DNA of 64,000 nt from Gordonia desulfuricans NBRC 100010 (GCF_001485495.1 NZ_BCNF01000022.1:49024-113023); one strand, 5' to 3'. Numbered from the stretch's first letter, positions 42,365 through 50,985 are shown. The notes: generated by a model not told the origin, from the letters alone. Numbers and translations: made by a program.

Positions 42365-44322
42365 CCCGCGGCGGTACACCCGGCGGTGCGGGTACCGGCA
42401 GCCCGGGACCGGGCCGGGGCCCGATGATGGCCGGACCTGTTCTGGAGAAGGCACATTCGTTCGGGCCGTCGATGAAGCGTCTGGTCACCCGGCTGATGGC
42501 GTATCGGCTGCGGATGATCACGGTGTTGTCGGCGATCGTCGGGTCGGTGGTCCTGCTGGCCGTGGCGCCCCGCATCCTCGGCCATGCCACCGACCTGATC
42601 TTCAACGGCATCGTCGGCCGCGAGCTGCCCGCCGGGATCTCCAAAGCCGAGGCGGTACAGGGCCTTCGGGACCGCGGGCAGGACATGCTCGCCGACATGG
42701 TGTCGGCGATGGATCTCACCCCCGGTGTCGGCATCGACTTCACCGCGGTCGGACAGACGCTGCTGATCGTCGCGGTCTGTTATGCCGCATCGTCGTTGTT
42801 GTCGTGGCTGGCGTTCACCGTGCTCAACGTGGTGGTGGTGCGCACCATCACGCAGCTGCGTGCCGAGATCGAGGCCAAGGTGCACCGGCTTCCGTTGCGC
42901 TACTACGACGCCTCGGCGCGCGGTGATCTGCTCAGCCGTGTCACCAACGACCTCGACAACCTGTCGCAGAGTCTGCAGCAGACGATCTCGCAGTTCGTGA
43001 ACTCGGTGCTCACCGTGATCGCGCTGCTGGTGGTGATGATCTGGATCTCGCCGCTGCTGGCGCTGATCGCGGTGGTGACGGTGCCGCTCGCGGTGGTGGC
43101 GACCGCGGTGATCGCACGACGTTCCAAGCCGCACTTCATCGCCCAGTGGTCGTCGACCGGAAAGCTCAACGCCCAGATCGAGGAGGCCTTCACCGGCCAC
43201 GAACTGGTCAAGGTGTTCGGCCGGCAGCGCGAGGTGGAGGACACCTTCGACGAGCGCAACGAGAAGCTGTACCAGTCGAGTTGGCGGGCACAGTTCATCT
43301 CCGGCATGGTGATGCCGACGATCATGTTCCTGGGCAACCTGAACTATGTGGCGATCGCGGTGGTCGGCGGTCTGCGGGTGGCGTCGGGCAGTCTGTCGCT
43401 CGGCGAGGTGCAGGCGTTCATCCAGTACTCCCGCCAGTTCACCCAGCCGCTCACCCAGATCGGTTCGATGATCAACCTGATGCAGAGCGGTGTGGCGTCG
43501 GCGGAGCGGATCTTCGAGATCCTCGACGCCGAGGAGGAGATCGGCGACCCGGACGACCCGCAGTCCCCGGCGGTGTCCCGCGGCGAGATCACCTTCGAGG
43601 ACGTGTCCTTCCGGTATGGGGAAGACCGGCCGCTGATCGAGGACCTGTCGCTGGTGGCGCGTCCCGGGCACATGGTGGCGATCGTCGGGCCGACCGGTGC
43701 GGGCAAGACCACCCTGGTCAACCTGATCATGCGGTTCTACGACGTCGACTCCGGCCGCATCCTGCTCGACGGGGTGGACACCCGGCAGATGACCCGCGAC
43801 GACCTGCGCGAACGCACCGGCATGGTGTTGCAGGACTCGTGGCTGTTCGGCGGGACCATCTACGACAACATCGCCTACGGCGACCCCACGGCGAGCCGTG
43901 CGGAGGTACTCGAGGCGGCGCGGCTGAGCCACGTCGACCACTTCGTGCGCACCCTGCCCGACGGCTACGAGACGGTGCTCGACGACGAGGGCGGCGGTGT
44001 CAGCGCCGGTGAGCGGCAGCTGATCACCATCGCGCGGGCGTTCCTGGCCAAGCCGGTCATCCTGATCCTCGACGAGGCGACCAGCTCGGTGGACACGCGC
44101 ACCGAGCTGCTGATCCAGCAGGCCATGGCCAACCTGCGCGCCGACCGCACCAGCTTCGTGATCGCACACCGGCTTTCGACGATCCGCGATGCCGACACCA
44201 TCATCGTGATGGAGGACGGGCACATCGTCGAGCAGGGCGATCACGAACAGCTGCTCGCCGCCGAGGGCGCCTACTGCCGGCTCTACCGCAGCCAGTTCGC
44301 CGGTGCGATGGACACCGAGTAG
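42361..44322 (+). CDS. ABC exporter half-transporter, subunit 2
   Basis: A 653-residue partner of subunit 1, overlapping it by ATGA. A disordered Gly/Pro-rich start (1-40) precedes six helices. Between helices 1 and 2 there is a longer-than-usual loop (about 78-135), probably external. The nucleotide-binding domain has Walker A GPTGAGKTT, a degenerate signature VSAGERQL in place of LSGGQ, canonical Walker B VILILDEATS with Glu and H-loop IAHRLSTIRDAD. Together with the intact signature of subunit 1 it makes the one hydrolytic site. Energy-driven export of a hydrophobic compound is likely; no regulator is next to it. Confidence 0.91.
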   Translation: MTRGGTPGGAGTGSPGPGRGPMMAGPVLEKAHSFGPSMKRLVTRLMAYRLRMITVLSAIVGSVVLLAVAPRILGHATDLIFNGIVGRELPAGISKAEAVQGLRDRGQDMLADMVSAMDLTPGVGIDFTAVGQTLLIVAVCYAASSLLSWLAFTVLNVVVVRTITQLRAEIEAKVHRLPLRYYDASARGDLLSRVTNDLDNLSQSLQQTISQFVNSVLTVIALLVVMIWISPLLALIAVVTVPLAVVATAVIARRSKPHFIAQWSSTGKLNAQIEEAFTGHELVKVFGRQREVEDTFDERNEKLYQSSWRAQFISGMVMPTIMFLGNLNYVAIAVVGGLRVASGSLSLGEVQAFIQYSRQFTQPLTQIGSMINLMQSGVASAERIFEILDAEEEIGDPDDPQSPAVSRGEITFEDVSFRYGEDRPLIEDLSLVARPGHMVAIVGPTGAGKTTLVNLIMRFYDVDSGRILLDGVDTRQMTRDDLRERTGMVLQDSWLFGGTIYDNIAYGDPTASRAEVLEAARLSHVDHFVRTLPDGYETVLDDEGGGVSAGERQLITIARAFLAKPVILILDEATSSVDTRTELLIQQAMANLRADRTSFVIAHRLSTIRDADTIIVMEDGHIVEQGDHEQLLAAEGAYCRLYRSQFAGAMDTE

Positions 44323-44383
44323 CGCGTTCGATCAGGTGAGGCGGGCTCGGGAAACCGTCCCCTGCCCCGTCGCGGGATCTGGG

Positions 44384-44389
44384 TAGAGT
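44384..44389 (+). promoter_or_regulatory. -10 box (TAGAGT), leaderless-type, of the 44396 gene
   Basis: TAGAGT ends 6 bases before the GTG start at 44396; no ribosome-binding site is present. Confidence 0.55.
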
Positions 44390-44395
44390 TGTCTC

Positions 44396-45070
44396 GTGGA
44401 CCAATTCCTCCACTTCGCGGGCCAGTTCTGGTGGCTGATCTTCCCGATCGGCGCGCTGACCGGTGGCTGGGCCAGGTCGCTTGCGCGGTACAACGAGAAG
44501 CGTCGCCAGGACAAGATCGAGCTGGCCCGGATCAAGGCGGCGGCGGCCACCGAACGGCTACGGATCACCCAGGCCGACGCCGCGCAGGTGAAACGCACGC
44601 TGGCGCGCCACGACGAGGTCCAGGCCACGTGGTTCGCCTACGAGCTCGACCTCGCCACACTCATCGAGTACCCGATGCTGATCGACATGCGCGAACCGCT
44701 CACCCGCGCCTTCCACGAGGCCAAGGTGCGCGCCGACGACCTCCGGCCCCACCCGGAGGCGACCCTCGACCCGGAGTCCTTCGCCGCCTACCGCGATGCC
44801 GTCCAGGCCTACGTCGTGGCCTTCGACGCCGCCGAACGTGAGGCACGCCGGCGCAAGCAGTCCGACTTCTCGCCGATCGAGCGGGAATCCCTCGACCGGG
44901 CCCGCAAACTGATCGGGATCGCCGCCGACGACGCCGCCACCCCCGCCGAGCGGCAGGCCGCCTACCGCCGCGCCCGTGCCGAACTCGACGGCCTCATCGA
45001 CGTCCCGCCACCCGCCGCCGAAGTCCTCGAACGCGGCATCGCCGGCGAACTGGAACGCGGCCACGACTAG
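44396..45070 (+). CDS. Hypothetical membrane-anchored coiled-coil protein
   Basis: A 224-residue protein with one N-terminal membrane helix (FWWLIFPIGALTGGWA, 11-26) followed by a highly charged helical cytosolic region rich in Arg, Lys, Glu and Ala (NEKRRQDKIELARIKAAAAT, then ATERLRITQADAAQVKRTLA), likely a coiled coil. The middle (YELDLATLIEYPMLIDMREP) is typical of a family of actinobacterial hypotheticals with no known function. It starts at a GTG 6 bases after TAGAGT, a clear leaderless arrangement. Its stop is 2 bases from the left inverted repeat of the next cassette. Confidence 0.78.
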   Translation: MDQFLHFAGQFWWLIFPIGALTGGWARSLARYNEKRRQDKIELARIKAAAATERLRITQADAAQVKRTLARHDEVQATWFAYELDLATLIEYPMLIDMREPLTRAFHEAKVRADDLRPHPEATLDPESFAAYRDAVQAYVVAFDAAEREARRRKQSDFSPIERESLDRARKLIGIAADDAATPAERQAAYRRARAELDGLIDVPPPAAEVLERGIAGELERGHD

Positions 45071-45072
45071 GT

Positions 45073-45131
45073 GCGCGGGCAGCTACCAGGTGCGCGGTAG
45101 ATCTACCGCGCACCTGACAAGTGCGTGGGGA
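45073..45131. repeat. Left 59-bp inverted repeat flanking a nuclease-like gene
   Basis: 59 bases that recur in reverse complement at 46124-46182 with only a few mismatches. The inner part (45088-45115) is itself a perfect 28-bp palindrome centred on GGTAGATCTACC. Confidence 0.92.
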
Positions 45132-45201
45132 TTTACCCGGCGGCCCTGAGAAATATCGCCGCAAGTGGCACCAGACGACGTCGCGCTGCGTCCAATCCTG
45201 C

Positions 45202-46122
45202 ATGACCACGTTCCCGGCCGACACCCACGGCATCCTCCTGCGTCGCGAGGCACTGGCCTCCGGCATCACCGACAACCAGCTCGCCCGCGCCGCCAGGAGC
45301 GGTCAGCTGGTCCGCATCTGGACCGGCGCCTTCGTACCGAGGGACCGGCTCCCGGCCAAGGCCGTCGACCTGCACCGGCTCCGGGTCCGCGCCGCGATGG
45401 ACCACTCCGGTGCAGATCAGGTGGTCAGTCATCAGTCCGCTGCGACGCTGCACGGCTTGGAGATGCTGCTGCCGGACCTCGGCCGCGTCCACGTCACCGA
45501 CGGAGCCGCCAGGGGAGGGCGCATCGACGCACACAAACATGCCCACAACGGCGCCCTCGACGCCCAGGAGATCGTCGTCGTCGACGGCATCCGGGTGACC
45601 GGTCTGGAGCGCACCGCCGTCGACGTCGCCCGCAGTGTGGGTCAGTTCGCCCCGGCGCTGAGCGTCTGCGATTCCGCTCTGCGTCTCGGCGCCGACCGCG
45701 AACCCATGACGCAGATGCTCGCCGGTCGCGGCGCGGGTGTGAACCTCGCGAGATATGCTCTGGGACTTGCCGATCCGTTGTCGGAGAATCCGGCGGAGTC
45801 GTGGGGCCGGGCGCAGATGATCGCCGCCGGTCTGCCCGTCCCCGAGTTGCAGCACGCCTTCCACGATGACGACGGCAACCTCTTCGCCCGCGCCGACTAC
45901 TACTGGGAGGGTCTCGTCGGCGAGTTCGACGGGTTCGTGAAGTACGAGAAACTGCTCGGCGCCGACCAGGATGCGTCGGCCGTCGTGGTGGACGAGAAGA
46001 TCCGCGAGGACAAGATCCGACGATGCGGTGTGGTCGTGGTCCGGTGGATCTGGGCGGATCTGACGGCGAACCGCGTCGTCGGCATCCTCACGCCGGAGCT
46101 GACCCGGTTGGGGCTGATATGA
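45202..46122 (+). CDS. AbiEi-antitoxin-domain / endonuclease-like protein in an inverted-repeat cassette
   Basis: A 306-residue protein. Residues 1-70 resemble the winged-helix AbiEi-type N-terminal domain (DTHGILLRREALASGITDNQ, LARAARSGQLVRIWTGAFVP). Residues 220-290 resemble a DUF559/Vsr-like restriction-endonuclease fold with D232 (RADYYWEG), E241-F-D243 (GEFDGFVKY), K247, then EDKIRRCGVVVVRWIW. This combination is frequent in actinobacteria as type IV TA AbiEi family antitoxin domain-containing protein, usually without a neighbouring AbiEii toxin, and none is present here. The gene is bracketed by 59-bp inverted repeats and sits between two convergent genes, so it looks like an inserted unit. 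Function as antitoxin, nuclease or mobility protein is open. ATG 45202 is chosen. Confidence 0.76.
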   Translation: MTTFPADTHGILLRREALASGITDNQLARAARSGQLVRIWTGAFVPRDRLPAKAVDLHRLRVRAAMDHSGADQVVSHQSAATLHGLEMLLPDLGRVHVTDGAARGGRIDAHKHAHNGALDAQEIVVVDGIRVTGLERTAVDVARSVGQFAPALSVCDSALRLGADREPMTQMLAGRGAGVNLARYALGLADPLSENPAESWGRAQMIAAGLPVPELQHAFHDDDGNLFARADYYWEGLVGEFDGFVKYEKLLGADQDASAVVVDEKIREDKIRRCGVVVVRWIWADLTANRVVGILTPELTRLGLI

Positions 46123-46123
46123 A

Positions 46124-46182
46124 TCCCCACGCACTTGTCAGGTGCGCGGTAGATCTACCGCGCAGGTGGTAGTTGCCCGCGC
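46124..46182. repeat. Right 59-bp inverted repeat flanking the nuclease-like gene
   Basis: Reverse complement of 45073-45131, same length, differing at only a few positions. Its inner palindrome (46143-46164) is 22 bp. It begins 2 bases after the gene's stop codon. Confidence 0.92.
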
Positions 46183-46202
46183 ATCTGGTAGCTGCCCGCG
46201 CA
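46165..46202. repeat. Two 19-bp direct repeats at the cassette's right edge
   Basis: GGTGGTAGTTGCCCGCGCA (46165-46183) and TCTGGTAGCTGCCCGCGCA (46184-46202). They overlap and extend the right inverted repeat; a related GCGCGGGCAGCTACCA appears at the outer edge of the left repeat. Confidence 0.85.
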
Positions 46203-46221
46203 GGTGACAGATCCTCGCGTA

Positions 46222-47139
46222 TCAGTAGTCGCGGTCGGCTGACACGGTCGCGATCAGCGGTTCACCGGCGACGAATGCCTCGATGTTGCGGGCCACGAAC
46301 GGCGCCATCTCCCGGGTCAGCCCGGATGCCGGGTTCGCCACGTGCGGGGTGATGATGACATTCGGCAACGACCACAGCGGATCGTCGTCGGCGGGCGGTT
46401 CGGGATCGGTGACATCCAGTGCGGCACCGGCGATCTCGCCGTCACGCAAGGCCTCGTACAGCGCCCGCTGATCGACCAGTGGTCCCCGCGCGACGTTGAC
46501 CAGCCAGCAGTGCGACGGCAACGCGGCCAGGCTGGTGGCGTTGATCAGGTGATGGGTCTCGGCGGTGGCCGGGGCGGCGAGGATCACGTGGTCGGTCGCC
46601 GGCCACACCTCGTCCATCCGCGACGACGGCAACGTGCGCACCGCACCCTCGACGGGCCGCCCGGACCGGTTGACCGCCAGCACGTCGGCACCGCAGGCAT
46701 GCAACCGCGGCATCAGCGACGCCCCGATACCGCCGGCGCCGATGATCGCCACCGTCGCACCGCGCAGGGTGCGCACGGAGGTGTCGATCGGTTCCTTGGC
46801 CCAGTGATCGCGCACCGCGGTGTGGATCTGCCGCAGCCCGGCGAGCAGCAGCGCGAGGGCGTGCTCGGCGACGTTCTCGGCGTAGAACCCCGACGCATTG
46901 GTCCAGATCCGCTTGTCGTCGATCACCCCGGCCGCGACGAATGCCTCGATCCCGGCGGTCTTGAGCGCCACCCACTCGATGCCGTCCGGCAGTGCCGGGA
47001 AGCCGTCGGGGCCGCCGAGCCAGATCAGTACGCGCGCCTCGTCGAGGCCGGTCACCCGTGCCCCGGTCTGTTCCACGGCGGCGACGATGTGCGCGTCGGA
47101 GAACGGTTCGACGGCGACCGCCAGACCCGCGGCACTCAC
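46222..47139 (-). CDS. D-isomer-specific 2-hydroxyacid dehydrogenase family protein
   Basis: A 305-residue NAD(P)-dependent dehydrogenase. The Rossmann motif [19 protein letters not shown] is near residue 135. [20 protein letters not shown] contains the substrate-binding Arg, [15 protein letters not shown] carries the active-site acid (Glu), and IITPHVANP gives the catalytic His. The family reduces 2-keto acids or oxidises 2-hydroxy acids (glyoxylate, hydroxypyruvate, phosphoglycerate types); the substrate is not assigned. The start is a GTG at 47139 overlapping the rnhA stop (GTGA), so it is coupled to rnhA. A longer frame to 47514 is a shadow of rnhA. Confidence 0.88.
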   Translation of the reverse strand: MSAAGLAVAVEPFSDAHIVAAVEQTGARVTGLDEARVLIWLGGPDGFPALPDGIEWVALKTAGIEAFVAAGVIDDKRIWTNASGFYAENVAEHALALLLAGLRQIHTAVRDHWAKEPIDTSVRTLRGATVAIIGAGGIGASLMPRLHACGADVLAVNRSGRPVEGAVRTLPSSRMDEVWPATDHVILAAPATAETHHLINATSLAALPSHCWLVNVARGPLVDQRALYEALRDGEIAGAALDVTDPEPPADDDPLWSLPNVIITPHVANPASGLTREMAPFVARNIEAFVAGEPLIATVSADRDY

Positions 47140-47612
47140 GACTTCACCGTCCGGGCCGCCGAGGTGGCCAGCTGATCGGCGATCTCGTTGTAGTGGTCGC
47201 CGTTGTGGCCCTTCACCCAGCGCCACGTCACCTGGTGCCGCTTCTCCTCCTCGACCAGCCGGCGCCACAGATCCGCGTTCTTCACCGGTTTCTTGTCCTT
47301 GGTCTTCCAGCCGTTGGACTGCCATCCGGCCACCCACTTGGTGATGCCGTTCCGGACATAGCTGGAGTCGGTGTAGAGGACGACCGACGACGGGCGGGTC
47401 AGGGCGGCGAGCCCCTCGATGGCCGCGGTGAGTTCCATCTTGTTGTTGGTGGTGTCCGGATCGGCGCCGGAGATCTCGCGTTCGTGCCCCTTGTACCGCA
47501 GCACCGCACCCCATCCGCCGGGCCCCGGATTGCCCAGGCAGGCGCCGTCGGTGGAGATCTCGACGACGTCGTCGCCACCCTGTTCGTCGTCCGGACTGCC
47601 GTTGCTCACCAT
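47136..47612 (-). CDS. rnhA: Ribonuclease HI
   Basis: A 158-residue RNase H type 1 that cuts the RNA strand of RNA-DNA hybrids. The catalytic acids are visible: D22 ([20 protein letters not shown]), E60 (NNKMELTAA) and D82 ([16 protein letters not shown]), then [20 protein letters not shown] near the C-terminus. The length is typical (150-160). The ATG at 47612 ([11 protein letters not shown]) is the chosen start. It is translationally coupled to the following dehydrogenase. Confidence 0.94.
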   Translation of the reverse strand: MVSNGSPDDEQGGDDVVEISTDGACLGNPGPGGWGAVLRYKGHEREISGADPDTTNNKMELTAAIEGLAALTRPSSVVLYTDSSYVRNGITKWVAGWQSNGWKTKDKKPVKNADLWRRLVEEEKRHQVTWRWVKGHNGDHYNEIADQLATSAARTVKS

Positions 47613-47695
47613 TCCATCGAGATTACCCAGGCGGGTGGTCACGCACGGAAACAACCTGGGTGCGCGCAGCCCTCCCACCGGTCGCCGAATCGCTC

Positions 47696-47701
47696 TAGGG
47701 T
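47696..47701 (+). promoter_or_regulatory. -10 box (TAGGGT), leaderless-type, of tam
   Basis: TAGGGT ends 6 bases before the ATG at 47708. Confidence 0.5.
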
Positions 47702-47707
47702 GGAGTC

Positions 47708-48481
47708 ATGCCTGTCTGGGATCCAGCACGCTACCTCCAATACGCCGACGCCCGCGCACGCCCGTTCCTCGATCTGATCGCCCAGGTCCCGACCGACCCG
47801 GCCACCATCGTCGACCTCGGCTGCGGCCCCGGCCACCTGACCCGTCACCTCCGTGCGAGATGGCCCGACGCACAGATCCTCGGCATCGACTCCTCGGCGG
47901 AGATGATCGACGAGGCGCTGCGGGCCAACGCCGATGCGGGCGCCAACTACGACATCGCCGACGCCGACGACTGGGCCCCGTTCGAACCGGTCGACCTGAT
48001 CCTGTCCAATGCGATGTTCCAGTGGGTCGACAACCAGTTCGAGGTGATCGGCCGGCTGCTCACCCACCTCAACCCGGGCGGCACCTTCGCCGTCCAGGTC
48101 CCGAGCAACGCCGACTCCCCCACCCGCACCCTGCTCGCCGACCTCGCCGCCACCGAACCGTATGTCACACATCTGCACGACGTCAGCCGGCTGAGCCTGA
48201 CCGACCCGATCGACTACCTCGAGTTCTTCGGCGAACGCGGCTTCACCGTCAACGCCTGGGAGACGACCTATCTACACGTCCTGGTCGGCGACGACCCGGT
48301 GTACGAGTGGCTGTCGGGGACCGGAGCCCGCCCCTTCCTGCAGGCCCTGCCCGAGGACCTCGCCAAACAGTTCGCCGACGACCTCAAGACCCGCCTGCGT
48401 GAGGTGTTCCCGGAGCGGCCGTGGGGCACCACGATGCCGTTCCGCCGGACCTTCGCGGTGGCCACCGCCTTCGAGGGCTGA
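47708..48481 (+). CDS. tam: Trans-aconitate 2-methyltransferase
   Basis: A 257-residue SAM-dependent methyltransferase. It opens MPVWDPARYLQYADARARPF and has the SAM motif VDLGCGPGHLTRHLRARWPD at about 36-55. GIDSSAEMIDEA and LILSNAMFQWVDNQ follow the E. coli Tam pattern, and the C-terminus has MPFRRTFAVATA. Tam methylates trans-aconitate, a spontaneous by-product of aconitase that inhibits the citric-acid cycle. The neighbouring citrate synthase genes make that role fitting. Leaderless-type promoter. Confidence 0.92.
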   Translation: MPVWDPARYLQYADARARPFLDLIAQVPTDPATIVDLGCGPGHLTRHLRARWPDAQILGIDSSAEMIDEALRANADAGANYDIADADDWAPFEPVDLILSNAMFQWVDNQFEVIGRLLTHLNPGGTFAVQVPSNADSPTRTLLADLAATEPYVTHLHDVSRLSLTDPIDYLEFFGERGFTVNAWETTYLHVLVGDDPVYEWLSGTGARPFLQALPEDLAKQFADDLKTRLREVFPERPWGTTMPFRRTFAVATAFEG

Positions 48482-48508
48482 GCCGGGGGCGCCCGACGCA
48501 CCGGCCGG

Positions 48509-49720
48509 TCAACGCGCCTGCGGGTGGACCCCGGTGTAGATGCCCTCGGGCCGGAACCGCAGTCGTGGCGCCCGGTACTCCTCGAGGGCGTGGGCGACCC
48601 AGCCGACCATCCGGGCGATCGCGAAGATCGTCTCGGCGGCGTCGGGGCGCATCCGGAACCGGAGGGCGAGCGCGGCCAACGCGAGGTCGGAGTTGACGAA
48701 GTCGCCCTCGGCGAGCGAGTCGACGACGGCGGCGAGGGCGGCCATCACACGCCGGTCACCGCCGCCGATCCGGCCGAGCATCGCGATCAGGCATTCCGCG
48801 CGGGGATCGTGGTGGCGGTAGACGACGTGTCCGGTACCGGGGATCGCCACATCACCGTAGTGCGCCTCGGCGAGCGCAGCAGTCGGGTCGTCGAGCGCAC
48901 CGGCGAGGAATCGGTACGCCAAAGTGGTTGCGCCGCCGTGCATCGGTCCGTCGAAGGCGCCCAGACCGGCACCGAGCACCGCATACACACTGCCCCGTGC
49001 GCTGGCCCCGACGCGGGCGGCGACGGTGCCGGCGGACATGTCGTGGTCGGCGAGCAGGATCAGGGCGGCGTCGAGCAGCCGGGTGGTCGACACCGTCGCC
49101 GGCTCGTCGGTCAGTCGCGGCCACAGCCGTTGCGCCAGAGACCCTTCCGACGGTCCGTCACCGATCACGTCGACGGCGGTGCCGATCACGGCCGCAGCAC
49201 GCCGCGTCACCGACTCGTCGTCGATCTTGTGTCGCAGCGGATCTCGTGCACCCAGGAGGTCGACGACGAGCCTGATCCGATCCAGTCCGCGACTCGCCGG
49301 CCCGGCGAGGGCACGCACCGACGCCGCGACCGCGGGATCGGCGCCACCGGTCCACCGGCGCTGCCACAGCAACGCGGCGACCCCCTCGAGGGTCTCGTCG
49401 CGGGCGAGGTCGGTCGCCGGCACACCGCGGTAGTGGAGCCGATCGTCGCGCAGCAGGGTGAGCTGGGTGGCGATCCGTTCGGCGACACCGGCGGGTGGCC
49501 GGTGACGGACGCCGTCGCGGAGCCGTTCCACCTCGTCGACGGCGAACACACTGCCGTCGTGGCCGCTGATCCGCTGACTGTGCAGTCGCCCGCGGCTGAC
49601 ATACGAGTAGATGGTGGATGTCTTGACACCCAACACCTTCGACACCTGATCGGTGGTCAGGTAGTCCCGGCCGTCGTGGCGGATCGGCGTCGGGAATCGG
49701 CGGCTGTGCATGCGGTCCAC
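48509..49720 (-). CDS. Citrate synthase family protein with N-terminal helix-turn-helix
   Basis: A 403-residue fusion. Residues 15-70 form a MerR/excisionase-like DNA-binding domain (DYLTTDQVSKVLGVKTSTIY, SYVSRGRLHSQRISGHDGSV). Residues 80-400 are a citrate synthase fold with the two catalytic histidines in GPMHGGA and GTGHVVYR and an Asp in NSDLALAAL. This arrangement occurs in actinobacteria beside a second, divergent citrate synthase, as here. It may be an enzyme, a metabolite-sensing regulator, or both. A 6-1-6 palindrome lies immediately before the start codon. Starts: GTG 49720 or ATG 49711. Confidence 0.86.
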   Translation of the reverse strand: MDRMHSRRFPTPIRHDGRDYLTTDQVSKVLGVKTSTIYSYVSRGRLHSQRISGHDGSVFAVDEVERLRDGVRHRPPAGVAERIATQLTLLRDDRLHYRGVPATDLARDETLEGVAALLWQRRWTGGADPAVAASVRALAGPASRGLDRIRLVVDLLGARDPLRHKIDDESVTRRAAAVIGTAVDVIGDGPSEGSLAQRLWPRLTDEPATVSTTRLLDAALILLADHDMSAGTVAARVGASARGSVYAVLGAGLGAFDGPMHGGATTLAYRFLAGALDDPTAALAEAHYGDVAIPGTGHVVYRHHDPRAECLIAMLGRIGGGDRRVMAALAAVVDSLAEGDFVNSDLALAALALRFRMRPDAAETIFAIARMVGWVAHALEEYRAPRLRFRPEGIYTGVHPQAR

Positions 49721-49723
49721 ACA

Positions 49724-49736
49724 TTGATTGAATCAA
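49724..49736. promoter_or_regulatory. 6-1-6 palindrome between the divergent citrate synthases
   Basis: TTGATT-G-AATCAA, 3 bases from the start of the helix-turn-helix citrate synthase and in the only AT-rich stretch of the 101-base intergenic region. A likely autoregulatory operator. Confidence 0.55.
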
Positions 49737-49821
49737 CATTGACGCACCCTGATCAACCTCGTCATCGTGGGGCATACCCCGCCCCTCACCGGGCATCACG
49801 GGAACCGACGAGGAGGACCTG

Positions 49822-50955
49822 ATGACCGAACCCCTGATCGCACCGCCGGGACTGCACGATGTGATCGTCGCCGACACCGAGATCGGTGACGTACGTGGCC
49901 GGGAGGGCTACTACCACTACCGCGAGCACTCGGCGATCGAGCTGGCGCGGACCCGCTCGTTCGAGGAGGTCTGGTATCTGTTCACCCACGGTCGGCTCCC
50001 CACCGCGGGCGACCTGTCGGCGTTCGTCGACGAGACCTCGGCATGTCGTGCGATCCCCGACGAGGTCGGCGCCATCCTGACCACCGCGGCCCTTCTCGGC
50101 GGTGAGCGCGAATCGCTGGCCGGGTTGCGCACGGTGCTGTCGGCGGTCGGCCCGGCCACCGGGGCCCGGCCGCTGTGGGATTGCGACGACGACGCCCGCC
50201 GCGACCAGACCATCCGGGTGGCCGCACTGACCCCGACCGTCCTCGCCGCACTGCACCGCATCCGCTCGGGCGAGCAGCCCCTGCAGCCGCGTCCCGACCT
50301 CGGGGTCGCCGCCAACTGGCTCTATCTGGTCACCGGCCACGTCCCCGGTCCGGCGCAGGTCCGGGCGATCGAGCAGTACCTGATCGCCACCATCGACCAC
50401 GGGTTCAACGCCTCCACCTTCACCGCCCGGGTGATCGCATCGACCGGCGCCGACGTGTACGCCGCGGTCTGCGGTGCGATCGGCGCCTTCTCCGGCCCGC
50501 TGCACGGCGGCGCCCCCGACCGTGCACTCGATGCACTCGACGAGATCGCCGCCCACGGCGACGCCCACGCCTGGGCCCGGGAACAGGTGGCCGCGCATCG
50601 TCGGATCATGGGCTTCGGGCACGCCGTCTACCGCACCGCCGACCCGCGTTCGGTGATGTTGCGTGAGATCGCGCTGGAACTCGGTGGCCCGCTGGTGGAT
50701 CGGGCAGTCGAGGCCGAGTCGGCGATCACCGAGGTACTCGCCGAGGCCCATCCGGATCGGCCGCGCCACGCCAACGTCGAGTTCTATGCGGGCGTGGTGA
50801 TGGAATGCTGTGGGGTACCGCGGGCGATGTTCACCCCGACCTTCGCGGTCAGCCGTACCGTCGGCTGGTGTGCGAACGTCCTCGAGCAGGCCCGGGTCCG
50901 CAAGATCATCCGGCCGGCCGCACGCTACGTCGGCCCCGCACCGAGCGGCCGATGA
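49822..50955 (+). CDS. Citrate synthase (citrate synthase 2 type)
   Basis: A 377-residue citrate/2-methylcitrate synthase-like enzyme. Catalytic histidines are H231 (GPLHGGAPD) and H267 (GFGHAVYRTADPR). The position of the classical catalytic aspartate (NVDFY) is E320 (NVEFYAGVV), which should be checked. The protein starts MTEPLIAPPGLHDVIVADTE and has EGYYHYREHSAIELA. The usual reaction condenses oxaloacetate with acetyl-CoA. It is divergent from the helix-turn-helix citrate synthase and may be controlled by it. AGGAGG precedes the ATG. Confidence 0.88.
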   Translation: MTEPLIAPPGLHDVIVADTEIGDVRGREGYYHYREHSAIELARTRSFEEVWYLFTHGRLPTAGDLSAFVDETSACRAIPDEVGAILTTAALLGGERESLAGLRTVLSAVGPATGARPLWDCDDDARRDQTIRVAALTPTVLAALHRIRSGEQPLQPRPDLGVAANWLYLVTGHVPGPAQVRAIEQYLIATIDHGFNASTFTARVIASTGADVYAAVCGAIGAFSGPLHGGAPDRALDALDEIAAHGDAHAWAREQVAAHRRIMGFGHAVYRTADPRSVMLREIALELGGPLVDRAVEAESAITEVLAEAHPDRPRHANVEFYAGVVMECCGVPRAMFTPTFAVSRTVGWCANVLEQARVRKIIRPAARYVGPAPSGR

Positions 50956-50985
50956 CCGGCCACCGGGCGTGTCACACTGGAACCC

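Noticed and set aside
40241..42454. 737-codon minus-strand frame opposite the ABC subunit
   Set aside because: Shadow of the exporter gene; no recognisable protein features.
45202..46122. Complete AbiE toxin-antitoxin pair
   Set aside because: Only the AbiEi-like gene is present; neither neighbour resembles an AbiEii nucleotidyltransferase.
45073..46182. Classical insertion sequence
   Set aside because: No transposase motif (DDE, Y1, serine) is seen in the enclosed protein and no target-site duplication was identified; described as a cassette instead.
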